Shown: piece after piece, positions 18,013 to 27,534 of the stretch | Layout of the letters: every line of letters begins with the position of its first letter | Numbering within the stretch: position 1 is the stretch's first letter | From: Paracoccaceae bacterium | GTDB lineage: Bacteria; Pseudomonadota; Alphaproteobacteria; Rhodobacterales; Rhodobacteraceae | DNA: 64,000 nucleotides | Assembly: GCA_030066905.1 (NCBI GenBank) | Contig: JASJAR010000004.1 | Coordinates: forward strand, 1-64,000 | Direction of reading: 5' to 3' | The notes under the pieces: model-generated | Databases searched by the model: none | What the model was told of the DNA's origin: nothing | What the model saw: only the letters and a program-made list of their open reading frames with translations | Made by a program: the position numbers and the translations under genes

Positions 18013-19602
18013 CTACTCCCCCAGAAGTTCTGCCATCCCCGGCTCGGCCATCGCTTCCTCGAAGGTGTAGGAGAGGTCCTCCAGCGGCGCGAGGCGTTCA
18101 TGGTAGCAGAGTCTCTCGTCCTTTGCCTGCGCCTGTAGACGCTTGAGGATGCCCTGCTGCATTCCTCTTTCGGCGGGCGAACACCCGACGGCCCGCGCGT
18201 CGTCCGCGCACATCCGGTCATAGAAACGGCCGGCGCGGATCGCTGGGCAGATGTAATCGTTCTCGCGGTCCATCCCGTCGAGAAACGCGTGCCATTCCGG
18301 CGGTAGCATCTCGGGGCGGAGCTCTCTTTCGCCTTCGAGCGTCGCAATGGCATCGATCTCGATCATCATCATTTCGCCGATAATCCAGCCGGGCGCGTCG
18401 CTGAGCGCGGCGGCAAACTTGATCGGGCCGCGATGGGCGAAAAACCTATCGGGGCTCTCGAACTTCAACTGGGCAAGGCGCTTGCCATGGTTGAGCCAGA
18501 GGTCGCTGTCATAGGGCCGGACCCGGAGCAGGCGCGCGTGGAGCGCCACCCGCTCCGATGCGGGCAGGTCGCGATCGGCCATCAGGCCGCGCACGACATC
18601 GGGGTTGAACGGATCGATGGCCGCCCGCGCCCTGGCCCAGGCTACCCGATTCAGCCCGACCTCCTCATAGGCCGGCGGCAGGTCGAACCGATAGGTGAGC
18701 CGGTTGTTATAGCCATCTACGAAACGATCATGGGCTTCGGGGTCGCTGCGGACGTGATCGCCGAGCGCTTCTGCCCAGTCGCGCCGGTCGTCCGCCGGGC
18801 CGTAGAGCACCGCCTCGAACCGGGCCCCGTCGAGGAGCGGGTGGTCGAAGCGGTCAAGGAGCGCGACATCGGCCGCACCCATGTCATCGAGGTAGAATTC
18901 GAACCCGACGTAGGTCTTGCAAAGGGTCACCGGGTCCGGCTGCCACTCCGGGACGGCGTCGGCGTAGGTGTCGCAAAGGTAGTCGCCCCATCTGCGCGAC
19001 CCGCCCCAGCCCCGGTGCGCCGCCAGAAGGGCGAATTTCATGCTCCGTTCGTTCGGGCGGGTCTCCATCAGGCGTTTGAGCACCCGTTCGTGGCGCAAAG
19101 GGTCGTTGATGTGGTGGACCAGTCGGAGCACGAGTTCTGCGGCCGGCAAGAGGTCCGGGTCCGCGGCGACGGCGGCATCGGCGTGGACGACCGAGGCGCC
19201 GATGAAGTCCCGGAAGGCCGCATGGGCGAAAGGATGGGTATGGGACCCCGGTTTCGACCCGCGCACGAGACGTGCGGCTGAGAGGTACAGCCACCCTTGG
19301 GCGGTATGTGCATAAGCGCTGTCGGGATAGGTTTCGGACCATTTCGCCACGAACGGAGCGATGTCGGGATGGGTGGCCTCGAACACGCCGTATGAATCGC
19401 GCTCGTCTTCGGGGTCCACCTCGCCGGCCAGCGCGCGCGCCTGAAGGCCGGCAAACCAGTCCTCAACGGCATCGATTTCACCCGCCTGAAACATCTCGAG
19501 AAGCATGGTTCGGGTGACGATGTTGTCGGCAGCCACTCGGGTTGGCGAGACGGTGAAAAGGCAGATAGCGGCGAGAGCGATGCAAAGCTGGAATGCGGGC
19601 AT
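18013..19602 (-). CDS. Secreted DUF4034-like protein
   Basis: A 529-residue exported protein with a signal peptide (MPAFQLCIALAAICLFTVSP, cleavage after VAA). The body is helical and repeat-like, with segments such as MLLEMFQAGEIDAVEDWFAG, TAQGWLYLSAARLVRGSKPG, DAAVAADPDLLPAAELVLRL and LNRVAWARARAAIDPFNPDV reminiscent of TPR/Sel1-type superhelices and of DUF4034 proteins. No catalytic motif is visible. A two-Cys C-terminal region (AIRAGRFYDRMCADDARAVG, then C) may be disulfide-bonded in the periplasm. Its function is unknown. It ends 21 bp from the convergent DUF6455 gene. Confidence 0.75.
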   Translation of the reverse strand: MPAFQLCIALAAICLFTVSPTRVAADNIVTRTMLLEMFQAGEIDAVEDWFAGLQARALAGEVDPEDERDSYGVFEATHPDIAPFVAKWSETYPDSAYAHTAQGWLYLSAARLVRGSKPGSHTHPFAHAAFRDFIGASVVHADAAVAADPDLLPAAELVLRLVHHINDPLRHERVLKRLMETRPNERSMKFALLAAHRGWGGSRRWGDYLCDTYADAVPEWQPDPVTLCKTYVGFEFYLDDMGAADVALLDRFDHPLLDGARFEAVLYGPADDRRDWAEALGDHVRSDPEAHDRFVDGYNNRLTYRFDLPPAYEEVGLNRVAWARARAAIDPFNPDVVRGLMADRDLPASERVALHARLLRVRPYDSDLWLNHGKRLAQLKFESPDRFFAHRGPIKFAAALSDAPGWIIGEMMMIEIDAIATLEGERELRPEMLPPEWHAFLDGMDRENDYICPAIRAGRFYDRMCADDARAVGCSPAERGMQQGILKRLQAQAKDERLCYHERLAPLEDLSYTFEEAMAEPGMAELLGE

Positions 19603-19666
19603 GGGCGGCTCTCCAAATGCGGTCGCGCCATGGGTCGCACGCAATTGTGGCGTTAGTTGGAACCCG

Positions 19667-21025
19667 TCACACCAGCCGCCCCCAGAGGTCGTACTCCCCC
19701 GCCTCGTCGATCTCGACCGTGGCGACATCGCCGGGGTCGAGCCTCTCGAACCCGTCGTCGACAAACACGTTTCCGTCGATCTCCGGCGCGTCGGCCGTCG
19801 ACCGGCAGGTGGCCGCCTCGCCGTCCACCTCGTCGACGATGACGTTGAGCCTTTGCCCCACCTTCCGGGCAAGCTTTGCCTCTGAAATCGCCTGTTGGGC
19901 GGCCATGAACCGGTGCCAGCGCTCCTCCTTGACCTCCTGCGGTACATGGTCGGGCAGGGCGTTCGAGCGGGCGCCGGCGACGTTTTCGTAGCGAAAGCAG
20001 CCCACCCGGTCGAGCTGGGCTTCGGCCAGCCACTCCAGAAGGAACTGAAACTCCGCTTCCGTCTCGCCGGGATAGCCGACGATGAAGGTCGAGCGCAGCG
20101 TGATTCCGGGGCAGGCCTCGCGCCAGGCGGCGATCTCGTCGAGGGTCCGGGCCGAGGCGGCGGGGCGGGCCATGCGCCTGAGCGTGTCGGGATGCGCGTG
20201 CTGGAACGGAATGTCGAGATAGGGCAGGAGCCCGCCCTCTGACATCAGCGGCACCAGTTCGCGGACATGCGGGTAGGGGTAGACATAGTGGAGCCGCACC
20301 CAGGCACCCAAGCTCGCAAGATCGCGGGCGAGCGGGACGATGGGGGCCTTGACCGCCCTGTCTTTCCAGTCGGTGCCGTAGGCGGAGGTGTCCTGGGAGA
20401 TCACGAGAAGCTCCTTCACCCCGGCCTCGACCAGCCGCTCGGCTTCGCGCATCACCGCCCGGTGGGGTCGGGAGGCGAGCCGGCCGCGCATGTCGGGGAT
20501 GATACAGAACTTGCAGGCGTGATTGCAGCCCTCGGAGATCTTCAGATAGCTGTAATGGCGCGGCGTGAGCTTGACCCCTTGCGCCGGCAGAAGGTCGAGA
20601 AAAGGGTCCGGCGCAGGCGGCACGGCGTCGTGGACCGCGTCGAGCACCTGTTCGTATTGCTGCGGTCCGGTCACCGCGAGGACCTTCGGATGCGCCCCGG
20701 TGACGTAACCGGGCTCGGCGCCGAGGCAGCCGGTCACGATCACCCGGCCGTTCTCGGCCAGCGCCTCGCCGATCGCCTCGAGGCTTTCGGCCTTGGCGCT
20801 GTCGAGAAACCCGCAGGTATTGACGATGACGGCATCGGCTCCCGCATAGTCGGGGCTGATCCCGTAGCCCTCTGCCCGGAGCCGGGTGAGAATGCGTTCG
20901 CTGTCCACCAGCGCCTTGGGGCAGCCCAGCGAGACCATGCCGATTGTCGGCTGGCCCGCACGGGCGGTCTCGCCCAGGCGGGCACGGGCGAGGTCGGGGC
21001 GGAGATCGGGCGGGTTGGCGGCCAT
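19667..21025 (-). CDS. rimO: Ribosomal protein S12 methylthiotransferase
   Basis: Radical-SAM enzyme that methylthiolates the conserved Asp of ribosomal protein S12. 452 residues. Seen: N-terminal MTTase domain with its three cluster cysteines ([44 protein letters not shown]), the radical-SAM CxxxCxxC ([15 protein letters not shown]), HYVYPYPH and [12 protein letters not shown], then a C-terminal TRAM domain ([10 protein letters not shown] to EYDLWGRL). Start at ATG 21025. The position and spacing of the motifs separate it from MiaB. Confidence 0.97.
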   Translation of the reverse strand: MAANPPDLRPDLARARLGETARAGQPTIGMVSLGCPKALVDSERILTRLRAEGYGISPDYAGADAVIVNTCGFLDSAKAESLEAIGEALAENGRVIVTGCLGAEPGYVTGAHPKVLAVTGPQQYEQVLDAVHDAVPPAPDPFLDLLPAQGVKLTPRHYSYLKISEGCNHACKFCIIPDMRGRLASRPHRAVMREAERLVEAGVKELLVISQDTSAYGTDWKDRAVKAPIVPLARDLASLGAWVRLHYVYPYPHVRELVPLMSEGGLLPYLDIPFQHAHPDTLRRMARPAASARTLDEIAAWREACPGITLRSTFIVGYPGETEAEFQFLLEWLAEAQLDRVGCFRYENVAGARSNALPDHVPQEVKEERWHRFMAAQQAISEAKLARKVGQRLNVIVDEVDGEAATCRSTADAPEIDGNVFVDDGFERLDPGDVATVEIDEAGEYDLWGRLV

Positions 21026-21219
21026 GGCGCGCGATATAGCCGGCCTCGGGCTGGCGCGCCAGCCGCTGCACCCGAGGGGCGCTGCCCTCACCCCGGCCGC
21101 ATCAAAGCGGCTGGGCTCCCCCACGGTGCTTTTGCCAAGATGAAGGGCGCCGGACGGCGTTGCCCCGCCGCAAGGCCCGGCATAGACTTCGCCTGAGCAG
21201 TCTGTCCCGGAGATGTCCC

Positions 21220-23118
21220 ATGCGCTGGGTCTTTCGCATCCTCGGCCTCCTGGTGGTGATCGTCGTCGCGCTTTTTGTCGCCGTGGCGCTCATCCCCGGC
21301 GAGCGCATCGCCCAGCTTGCCGCCGACCAGTTCGCCGAGAGCACCGGCCGCGAAGTCGCGTTTCTGGGCGACGTGCGGCCCTCGCTCTGGCCCGAGGTCG
21401 GCGTGGCCACCGGCGCCGTGGCTGTCGCGGGGTCCGACGGGTCGGAGATGTTCACCGCCGAGGGACTTTCTGTGGGGGTCGATCCCCTGGCCCTCCTGAC
21501 CGGCGACATCCGCATCCGCGGCGTCGAGATCGACCGGCCGGAGATCCGGCTCACGGTCGGACCCGACGGTGTCGGCAACTGGGCGACCGAAGCGGCCGGG
21601 GCTGCCGAGACCGGCCCGGGCGAAGGGGGTGGATCGGCGCTGCCGGTGTTCACGCTCGACCGGCTGACCATCAACGACGGCCGCGTCGTCTATACCGATG
21701 CCGACGGGGCGGTGACCGAGCTTGAGGGCATTTCCCTCAGCGCCTCCCTGCCCGATGTCGCCGGTCCGGCCGAGGCCGATCTTTCGCTGAGCGCGCTCGG
21801 CCTCTACCTGTCCGGTAGCCTCGAGCTCGCGACGGCACGGTCGTTTCTCGTCGGCGAGCGGACGCCGCTGGCGGCGACGGTCCGCGCCGAGGGCATGGAA
21901 GCCCGGTTCGACGGCAACGCGGCCCTTGCCGGGGTGCTCGACGGTGCCCTCAGCGTCGAGGTCTCCGACCCCGGGTCGGTACCGCAACTCGCGGCGCTTC
22001 CCCCCGGTCTCGGCGCCGGGCGGATCTCGGTCGAAACCGGTCTCGCCTTCGCCGACGACAGCCTCGCATTGGCGGGGCTCGTCGCCCGGCTCGACGACAA
22101 CACCGTCACCGGGGAGGCAGATTTCGCCCTCACCGGGCCCAGACCGCGCGTTACGGCCAATCTCGACCTCGGCGCCTTCGATCTTTCCACGGTCGACACA
22201 CCTGCCGAGGAGCGCACCGGTTCGGGGGGTGCGGCGGGCTGGTCGACCGACCCCATCGACGTGTCGTTTCTGGGCCTCATCGACGGCCGTATCGCGGTCA
22301 CGGCCGACAGCCTCGCCCTCGGCACCGCCCGGCTTGGGTCCACCATGCTGACGACCGTTATCGAGGACCGCCGTTCGGTCACCTCCATCGACCGGATGTC
22401 GGCCTATGACGGAAGCGTCGGCGGGGAGGTGGTGCTGAACGGCCGCGACGGGTTTTCAACCCGGCTCGACGTGGCCGGCTCGGCGTTGGCCATCTCGCGC
22501 CTCTTGTCGGAGCTTGTGGGCTACGACCAGCTGATCGCCGCGGGAGACCTCAGGCTCAACGTGCTCGGCTCGGGGCCGCATATGGACGCGGTCATGAATT
22601 CGCTCAACGGCGAGGGTGCGTTCAACGTCGGGGCGGGCGAACTCATCGGGCTCGACATCGTCGGCATGCTCCGCAACCTCGATCCGTCCTTCGTCGGCGG
22701 CACCCGGCGGACGATCTTCGACGAGATCACCGTGAGCTTCGTCGTCGAGAACGGGGTCATCATCTATCAGGACCTCTCGGTGCTCGCCCCGCTCTTCACC
22801 GCGACCGGGACAGGCCGGATCGGGCTCGGCGGGCAGACCCTCGACATGCGCCTGATGCCAGAGCTCCTGGGCGGCGAGCGCGCGGGGCTCCGGGTGCCGC
22901 TGACAATCCGCGGTACCTGGGACGCGCCGCGGGTGGGGCTCGATCTGGAGAACATGATCCGCGAGGGCATCGAAAGCGAGGTCGGCCAGCGTCTCCAGCG
23001 CGAGGGCGCCGAGCAACTCGGCGTGACGGTGGAGGAGGGCGAGAGTGTGGAGGACGCCGTCCGCGGCCGGATCGAGGACGAACTGCGCGAAGGGCTCGGG
23101 AACCTGCTGGGCCGGTAG
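21220..23118 (+). CDS. AsmA family envelope protein
   Basis: A 632-residue protein anchored by an N-terminal helix ([20 protein letters not shown]), with a long periplasmic beta-rich body. Seen: the AsmA N-terminal region ([40 protein letters not shown]) and the C-terminal AsmA_2 region ([40 protein letters not shown]). Family members are bridge-like proteins involved in phospholipid transport to, or assembly of, the outer membrane. ATG 21220 with GGAG upstream. It diverges from rimO. Confidence 0.9.
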   Translation: MRWVFRILGLLVVIVVALFVAVALIPGERIAQLAADQFAESTGREVAFLGDVRPSLWPEVGVATGAVAVAGSDGSEMFTAEGLSVGVDPLALLTGDIRIRGVEIDRPEIRLTVGPDGVGNWATEAAGAAETGPGEGGGSALPVFTLDRLTINDGRVVYTDADGAVTELEGISLSASLPDVAGPAEADLSLSALGLYLSGSLELATARSFLVGERTPLAATVRAEGMEARFDGNAALAGVLDGALSVEVSDPGSVPQLAALPPGLGAGRISVETGLAFADDSLALAGLVARLDDNTVTGEADFALTGPRPRVTANLDLGAFDLSTVDTPAEERTGSGGAAGWSTDPIDVSFLGLIDGRIAVTADSLALGTARLGSTMLTTVIEDRRSVTSIDRMSAYDGSVGGEVVLNGRDGFSTRLDVAGSALAISRLLSELVGYDQLIAAGDLRLNVLGSGPHMDAVMNSLNGEGAFNVGAGELIGLDIVGMLRNLDPSFVGGTRRTIFDEITVSFVVENGVIIYQDLSVLAPLFTATGTGRIGLGGQTLDMRLMPELLGGERAGLRVPLTIRGTWDAPRVGLDLENMIREGIESEVGQRLQREGAEQLGVTVEEGESVEDAVRGRIEDELREGLGNLLGR

Positions 23119-23172
23119 GCGTCGGCGGCGGGAGGTGTAGCGGTTGCCGCGCCGACGGCGCCTTTGGCCAGT

Positions 23173-23296
23173 TGCGGACGTTCGGGTCTTCCTCCGGCAG
23201 CCTTGGCGAAACACGCCCCGGACCTGATCCGGGGCCCCGATCCACTGGAGTGCCAGGCCTAACGAGGTCCTGGGTCAAGTCCGGGACGGGTTTTCG
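23173..23296 (+). repeat. Dispersed palindromic element (GCGGACGTTCGGGTCTT ... CCGGACCTGATCCGGGG type)
   Basis: This is a near-complete copy: GCGGACGTTCGGGTCTTCCT, then TTGGCGAAACACGCCCCGGA, CTGATCCGGGGCCCCGATCC, GGAGTGCCAGGCCTAACGAG and TCCTGGGTCAAGTCCGGGAC. It occupies most of the 424-bp gap between the AsmA gene and the SDR gene. The remainder of that gap shows no gene. Confidence 0.88.
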
Positions 23297-23542
23297 ACGG
23301 CGCGACCCGCCAATCCCCCCGAACCACCCCTCCCGCGCTTCACCCGAGACCTCGGCCGGTCGTGCGCACCCTTGCGACCCGTGCCCCCGCGCCGCGCCCG
23401 GCGGGGCATTGAAACGCCGCAAGCCCTGCGGCGGCTCAGGAAGGACGCTACGTCCTCCAAACACCTCCACGTTCCAAGGTCTCCAAAACCCGGTCCCGGC
23501 CCCTACCTTTAGTCCAGCCTGCAACGCCAACAGGGGACACCC

Positions 23543-24319
23543 ATGCCCAACACAGCCCTCATCACCGGCGCCTCCTCCGGCCTCGGTGCCGAATTCGCCC
23601 GCTACCATGCCCGCCGCGGCGGCGATCTCATCATCACCGCGCGCCGCAAGGAGGCGCTCGAGGCGCTGAAGGCCGAGATCGAGGAACGCGACGGCGTGAC
23701 GGTCCACGTTATCTCCTGCGACCTCGGCGCCCCGGGCGGGGCGGAAAGGCTCTACGACGAGGTGAAGGCCCTCGGCGAACGGATCGAGGTCCTGATCAAC
23801 AATGCAGGGTTCGGCGGCCACGGGCTCCATACGGAGCGGCCGCTCGAGGCCGAACTCAAGATGATCGAACTCAACGTCACCGCCCTTGTCACCCTAACTC
23901 ACAAGATCGGCGCCGACATGGTTGCGGCGGGGGGCGGCAGGATCCTCCAGGTGGGCTCGACGGCAGGTTTCATGCCCGGACCGCAACAGGCGGTCTACTT
24001 CGCCACCAAGGCCTTCGTCGGCTCCTATTCCCAGGCGATCGATCACGAGTTGCGCAAGAAAGGCGTCACCGTGACCGTGCTCGCACCGGGCTATGTCGAG
24101 ACCGAGTTCGCAAAGACCGCCGATCTCGAGGGCACCGGGCTCGTCAAAGGCGGCGGCAAGTCGGCCGCCAGCGTTGCCAAGATCGGCTATGACGGGATGC
24201 GCCGGGGCGAGCTTGTGGTCTTCAACGAGGGCCGGCTGAAGTTCCTTCTGGGCTGGGTAACCCCGTTCCTGCCGCGCCGCGCGGTGCTGAAGATGGTCGA
24301 TGGCATGCAGACGAAGTAG
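23543..24319 (+). CDS. Short-chain dehydrogenase/reductase (SDR)
   Basis: A 258-residue classical SDR. Seen: NTALITGASSGLGAEFARYH (cofactor TGxxxGxG), ARRKEALEAL (Arg favouring NADP), VLINNAGFGGHG (NNAG), the catalytic Ser strand ILQVGSTAGFMPGP and YFATKAFVGSYSQAI (YxxxK). The last 40 residues (LKFLLGWVTPFLPRRAVLKM) are hydrophobic, as in SDRs acting on lipids at the membrane. Substrate unknown. Confidence 0.9.
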   Translation: MPNTALITGASSGLGAEFARYHARRGGDLIITARRKEALEALKAEIEERDGVTVHVISCDLGAPGGAERLYDEVKALGERIEVLINNAGFGGHGLHTERPLEAELKMIELNVTALVTLTHKIGADMVAAGGGRILQVGSTAGFMPGPQQAVYFATKAFVGSYSQAIDHELRKKGVTVTVLAPGYVETEFAKTADLEGTGLVKGGGKSAASVAKIGYDGMRRGELVVFNEGRLKFLLGWVTPFLPRRAVLKMVDGMQTK

Positions 24320-24345
24320 GCTTCGGGACTGGCGCCCTTTGCCCG

Positions 24346-25377
24346 TCAGTAGAGGGCGCCGAATCCCCACCCTGCCAACATCGACCCGATTGTGGCCAGG
24401 CCGAGGTAAAGAAGGAATGGCCTGACTCGGAGCACGGGGAAGATCGCCATCGCCCCCCAGATGCTGACCACCCCTCCCGACACCAGAAAGGCCATCGCCG
24501 CGCCCGTCGACATGCCGTGCTCCAGCAGGGCGCGCGTCAGCGGGAGGGCGGCGTAGCCGTCGATATAGGCCGGCCCGCCGACGATCACGGCAATCGGCAC
24601 CGCGAGAGCGTTCTCCCGGCCCACATAGGCCGCCACGGCATTGGGCTCCAGCCAGGCGTTAAGGAGGTGTTCGGCCGCGAAGGCGGGGATCAGAACGATC
24701 AGGATCAGTCGTCCGACCGACATTGCGTCCGCGATGAACCGCTGCCGCCGTGCGGGCGACCGCCAGATGCGGGCGTCGAAGGCCGAGGCGCTGCTGCCGC
24801 AGGGTGTGCAGGTCGCGCCCAGCGACCCGACGATGCGGTTCGACCGCAGAGGCGAGGTCGCCCAGTCCCGCCGCGCGAAAAGGGCGGTGACCCCGCCCCC
24901 GAAGAGCCCCAGTCCGATAGCTGCCGCGGCCTTGCCGAGCGCGAACTCCCACCCGAGCGTCGCAGCGGTGGCAGAAAGCATGGCCGGCCCGGTGATCGGC
25001 GAGGCCAGCCAGAACGCCATGACGGGGGCGAGCGGCACGCCGGCGGCGAGGAGGCCTGCCATCAGCGGCAGGACCGTCACACCGCAGACCGGCAGCAAGG
25101 CGCCGACGAACGTGGCGGCAAAAACCGTCTGCCAGGTTCTGCCCTGAAACACCGATGCGACGCTGTCGCTCGCCCCGCTGGCCGTGATCCAGGCCGCAAG
25201 GAGGATGCCGGGAAGGACGAGCGGCGCGACATGCACGAGGCCGACCGCGACGAAATAGGCGGTGTCGAGCGCGAAGACGGGGTAGAGCAGCACGAGGACG
25301 ACTAGGACCAGCACGCCAATCGCACAGCCGTGCCGTGCCTCCGGCCGTGCTGCGTGCATGAGAGCCGAGAATGACAT
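24346..25377 (-). CDS. Predicted permease (UPF0718/PF03773 type)
   Basis: A 343-residue protein with about eight helices in two inverted halves. The repeated motif region is seen as LLPVCGVTVLPLMAGLLAAG in the first half and as SGGVVSIWGAM in the second, with an intervening cytoplasmic loop containing a TCTPCGS cysteine pair. This family includes ArsP, an efflux permease for organoarsenicals; the TPC pair in the loop suggests a thiol-sensitive or metal(loid) substrate, but that is inference. ATG 25377 follows GGAGG. It diverges from a LysR regulator that probably controls it. Confidence 0.8.
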   Translation of the reverse strand: MSFSALMHAARPEARHGCAIGVLVLVVLVLLYPVFALDTAYFVAVGLVHVAPLVLPGILLAAWITASGASDSVASVFQGRTWQTVFAATFVGALLPVCGVTVLPLMAGLLAAGVPLAPVMAFWLASPITGPAMLSATAATLGWEFALGKAAAAIGLGLFGGGVTALFARRDWATSPLRSNRIVGSLGATCTPCGSSASAFDARIWRSPARRQRFIADAMSVGRLILIVLIPAFAAEHLLNAWLEPNAVAAYVGRENALAVPIAVIVGGPAYIDGYAALPLTRALLEHGMSTGAAMAFLVSGGVVSIWGAMAIFPVLRVRPFLLYLGLATIGSMLAGWGFGALY

Positions 25378-25469
25378 GATGGCCTCCTGTTTCGACGCCC
25401 AATGTGGTCACTCGACGGCCATTTGAGAAATGAGTAGTTTGAGATTCAGCCGTCGGAATTTCAAATACC
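25378..25469. promoter_or_regulatory. Divergent promoter/operator between the permease and its LysR regulator
   Basis: The 92-bp gap is AT-richer than its surroundings. It has a direct repeat TTTGAGA at 25422-25428 and 25438-25444, and an inverted pair ATTTGA (25421-25426) / TCAAAT (25461-25466). LysR proteins typically bind such spaced dyads in shared divergent promoters. The specific site assignment is inference. Confidence 0.45.
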
Positions 25470-26312
25470 ATGTCCCATCTCAGCAGCGATCTTCTCCGCA
25501 CGTTTCTGGCCATCGACGAGGCTGGCAGCGTCACGGGCGGCGCCGAGCGCATCGGCCGGTCGCAATCGGCAACGAGCCTGCAGATACGCCAGTTGGAGGA
25601 GATCGTCGGCAAGCCGCTGTTCGAGCGCCATGGACGCGGCGTCGTGCTGACACGGGCTGGGGAGACCCTGAAGCCCGCCGCCCGTAAGGTGGTGCAGTCG
25701 CTCGACAGGACACTGGCGGAGCTGCGCGGAGAAGGGCTGACAGGGCGGCTGCGGATCGGGATGCCTGACGATCACGGCCGGGTGGCGCTGGCAAAGATCG
25801 TGTCGGACTTCGCGGCCATGCACCCAAGCGTCGAACTCGACGTCCAGTGTGCGCTCGGCAACGGGTTTGAATCCGCTCTGGCCTCCGGAGCGCTCGATCT
25901 CGCGGTCTTCGAGGTTCCCTTGCCGGGGCCGTCGCAGGAGGTCCTTCGCGAAGACGCGCTGGTCTGGTGCGGTGCTGCCGATCGGAGTTTCGACGCCGAC
26001 GGAACACTTCCCGTCGCTCTCTTCGACCGCACCTGCTGGTGGCGCGACCTCGCGCTGGCGAGCCTCGATGAGGCCGGACGGGCCTACCGGGTGGTCTTCA
26101 CCAGCGAGAGTGCGGTTGGCGTCCGGGCGGCGGTCCGGTCGGGTATTGCGGCCGGTCTGCTAAGCACGCTCGATGACCGCACCGGCCTGACCGGCATCCG
26201 TGGGTTGAACGAACGCTTTTCTACGTATCTGGTGCTTGAACGGGCGCCCGGCAGCACCGGCCCCGCCTGCGACGCGATGTGCGATGCGATCCGGCGGGCC
26301 TTTGCCCGCTGA
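25470..26312 (+). CDS. LysR family transcriptional regulator
   Basis: A 280-residue regulator. Residues 1-65 hold the winged helix (LRTFLAIDEAGSVTGGAERI, SQSATSLQIRQLEEIVGKPL, RGVVLTRAGE). The rest is the periplasmic-binding-protein-like effector domain (RLRIGMPDDHGRVALAKIVS; FTSESAVGVRAAVRSGIAAG). It reads away from the permease gene across a 92-bp shared promoter, the classic arrangement for controlling that neighbour. Effector unknown. Confidence 0.92.
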   Translation: MSHLSSDLLRTFLAIDEAGSVTGGAERIGRSQSATSLQIRQLEEIVGKPLFERHGRGVVLTRAGETLKPAARKVVQSLDRTLAELRGEGLTGRLRIGMPDDHGRVALAKIVSDFAAMHPSVELDVQCALGNGFESALASGALDLAVFEVPLPGPSQEVLREDALVWCGAADRSFDADGTLPVALFDRTCWWRDLALASLDEAGRAYRVVFTSESAVGVRAAVRSGIAAGLLSTLDDRTGLTGIRGLNERFSTYLVLERAPGSTGPACDAMCDAIRRAFAR

Positions 26313-26334
26313 GCCCGGGGGGCCGGGACGTCGA

Positions 26335-26880
26335 CTACCGCCGCCTGTCGCGCCGTGAGGACATCGGCTGGAACGCAACGCCCACATGGGCCTCGCAATA
26401 GGGCTTGCCGGGCTGGACGGCGAGGCCGCAGAACCAGAAATCGTCCGTCGCGGGGTCGCCGACCGGCCATTTGCAGGTTCGCTCGGTGAGGTCCATCAGC
26501 GACAGTTTCTTCGCCTTCTTCTCGACCTCGCGCACGGTAGCGAGCGCTTCGGGGCTGATCTCGTTGGCGCTGGGCTGGGGCGGCAGCGGCTGGCCGGCCG
26601 GCACGATCTTCCTCAGTGCCGGGGTCGGCGCGGGCGCCGGGTCGGACGCCGGCGCGGCCTTGGCGGCCTTCGTCTCCGGGGCGGGTTTGGGTTCGGGTTT
26701 AACCGGGGCTTCGCTCGCGGCTCCGCCGCCGCCGTTACGGTTAGACAGGCCGAGCCTATGCACCTTGCCGATCACCGCGTTGCGCGTCACGCCACCGAGT
26801 TCCTTTGCAATCTGGCTCGCCGACTGGCCCTCGCCCCACATTTTCTTGAGCTTCTCAACGCGGTCGTCGGTCCAGGACAT
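26335..26880 (-). CDS. gcrA: GcrA-type cell-cycle regulator
   Basis: GcrA is an alphaproteobacterial sigma70-binding activator of promoters carrying CcrM-methylated GANTC sites. 181 residues. Seen: MSWTDDRVEKLKKMWGEGQS and ASQIAKELGGVTRNAVIGKV (DNA-binding helix-turn-helix), HRLGLSNR, an Ala/Pro-rich linker (about residues 50-110), and the C-terminal sigma-interacting domain (DLTERTCKWPVGDPATDDFW, FCGLAVQPGKPYCEAH) with conserved Cys. ATG 26880 fits the family start better than 26886 or 26937. Confidence 0.94.
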   Translation of the reverse strand: MSWTDDRVEKLKKMWGEGQSASQIAKELGGVTRNAVIGKVHRLGLSNRNGGGGAASEAPVKPEPKPAPETKAAKAAPASDPAPAPTPALRKIVPAGQPLPPQPSANEISPEALATVREVEKKAKKLSLMDLTERTCKWPVGDPATDDFWFCGLAVQPGKPYCEAHVGVAFQPMSSRRDRRR

Positions 26881-27099
26881 CGGCATTCTCCAACATGTCG
26901 GGCGAGGCAGGAGATGTAAGGCCTCGCGCCGATCCATGCAAGCCGCACCTCCCGAGGCAACAATCGCTGCCGGTTGTTTCCCAGAATTTGCCCGATTTCA
27001 GCCCCAATTGCCACAATCTCGCCACATTCCGCGGCATTCTGCCGGGCGTGGCCTTGTTTCGGCCACATTTCTTAACGCGTGCGACCAGTGAGGTACTCG

Positions 27100-27306
27100 A
27101 TGCCGGCCATTTCCTGTCTATCCGTTTTCGCCCCTCTGGACCGGTTCATGCGCGACGAGCGCGGGGCCGTCGTGGTGGACTGGGTGCTCCTTGCCGCAGG
27201 GCTCGTCGGCCTCGCGGTCGCCATCGGGGTCAGTGTCAGCCTCGAGGCCGTTGGCCATGCCGAGGAAGCCGGCGTTGTCATCGAAGAGGTGGGCGACGAC
27301 CTCTGA
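27100..27306 (+). CDS. Small Flp/prepilin-like membrane protein
   Basis: A 68-residue protein with DRFMRDERGAVVVDWVLLAA followed by a hydrophobic helix (GLVGLAVAIGVSVSL) and a short acidic tail. The RGA-x4-(D/E)W/Y layout resembles Flp-type prepilins, cut just before the hydrophobic segment, but no tad assembly genes are in the window and the usual Glu+5 is Asp. It could also simply be a small single-pass protein. ATG 27100 has GAGG upstream. Confidence 0.65.
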   Translation: MPAISCLSVFAPLDRFMRDERGAVVVDWVLLAAGLVGLAVAIGVSVSLEAVGHAEEAGVVIEEVGDDL

Positions 27307-27479
27307 GGTCCGGGCCCTTCCGGGCCGGGGGCGGCCCGCGGGACGGTCCGTCATGGCGTTCTCCGTCATCGGGGCGCGGCGCTTTTCCTGTTGCAGGCGC
27401 GCCGCACCGGCGCTAGGCCACAGGACATGGAATGTGCCTTTCTGCCCCGACGACGCCGCGACTGAGTTCGCGCAGCGCC

Positions 27480-27500
27480 GGCGCCCCGAAACGGGGCGCC
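27480..27500 (+). terminator. Hairpin upstream of argD (possible terminator)
   Basis: GGCGCCCCG-AAA-CGGGGCGCC gives a perfect 9-bp GC stem with a 3-base loop, followed by GTCTTTCC. It would end transcription from the Flp-like gene and insulate argD. The T-run is short, so intrinsic termination is uncertain. Confidence 0.45.
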
Positions 27501-27534
27501 GTCTTTCCTGTCCCCCGTGCCGAAAGCCCGTCCC

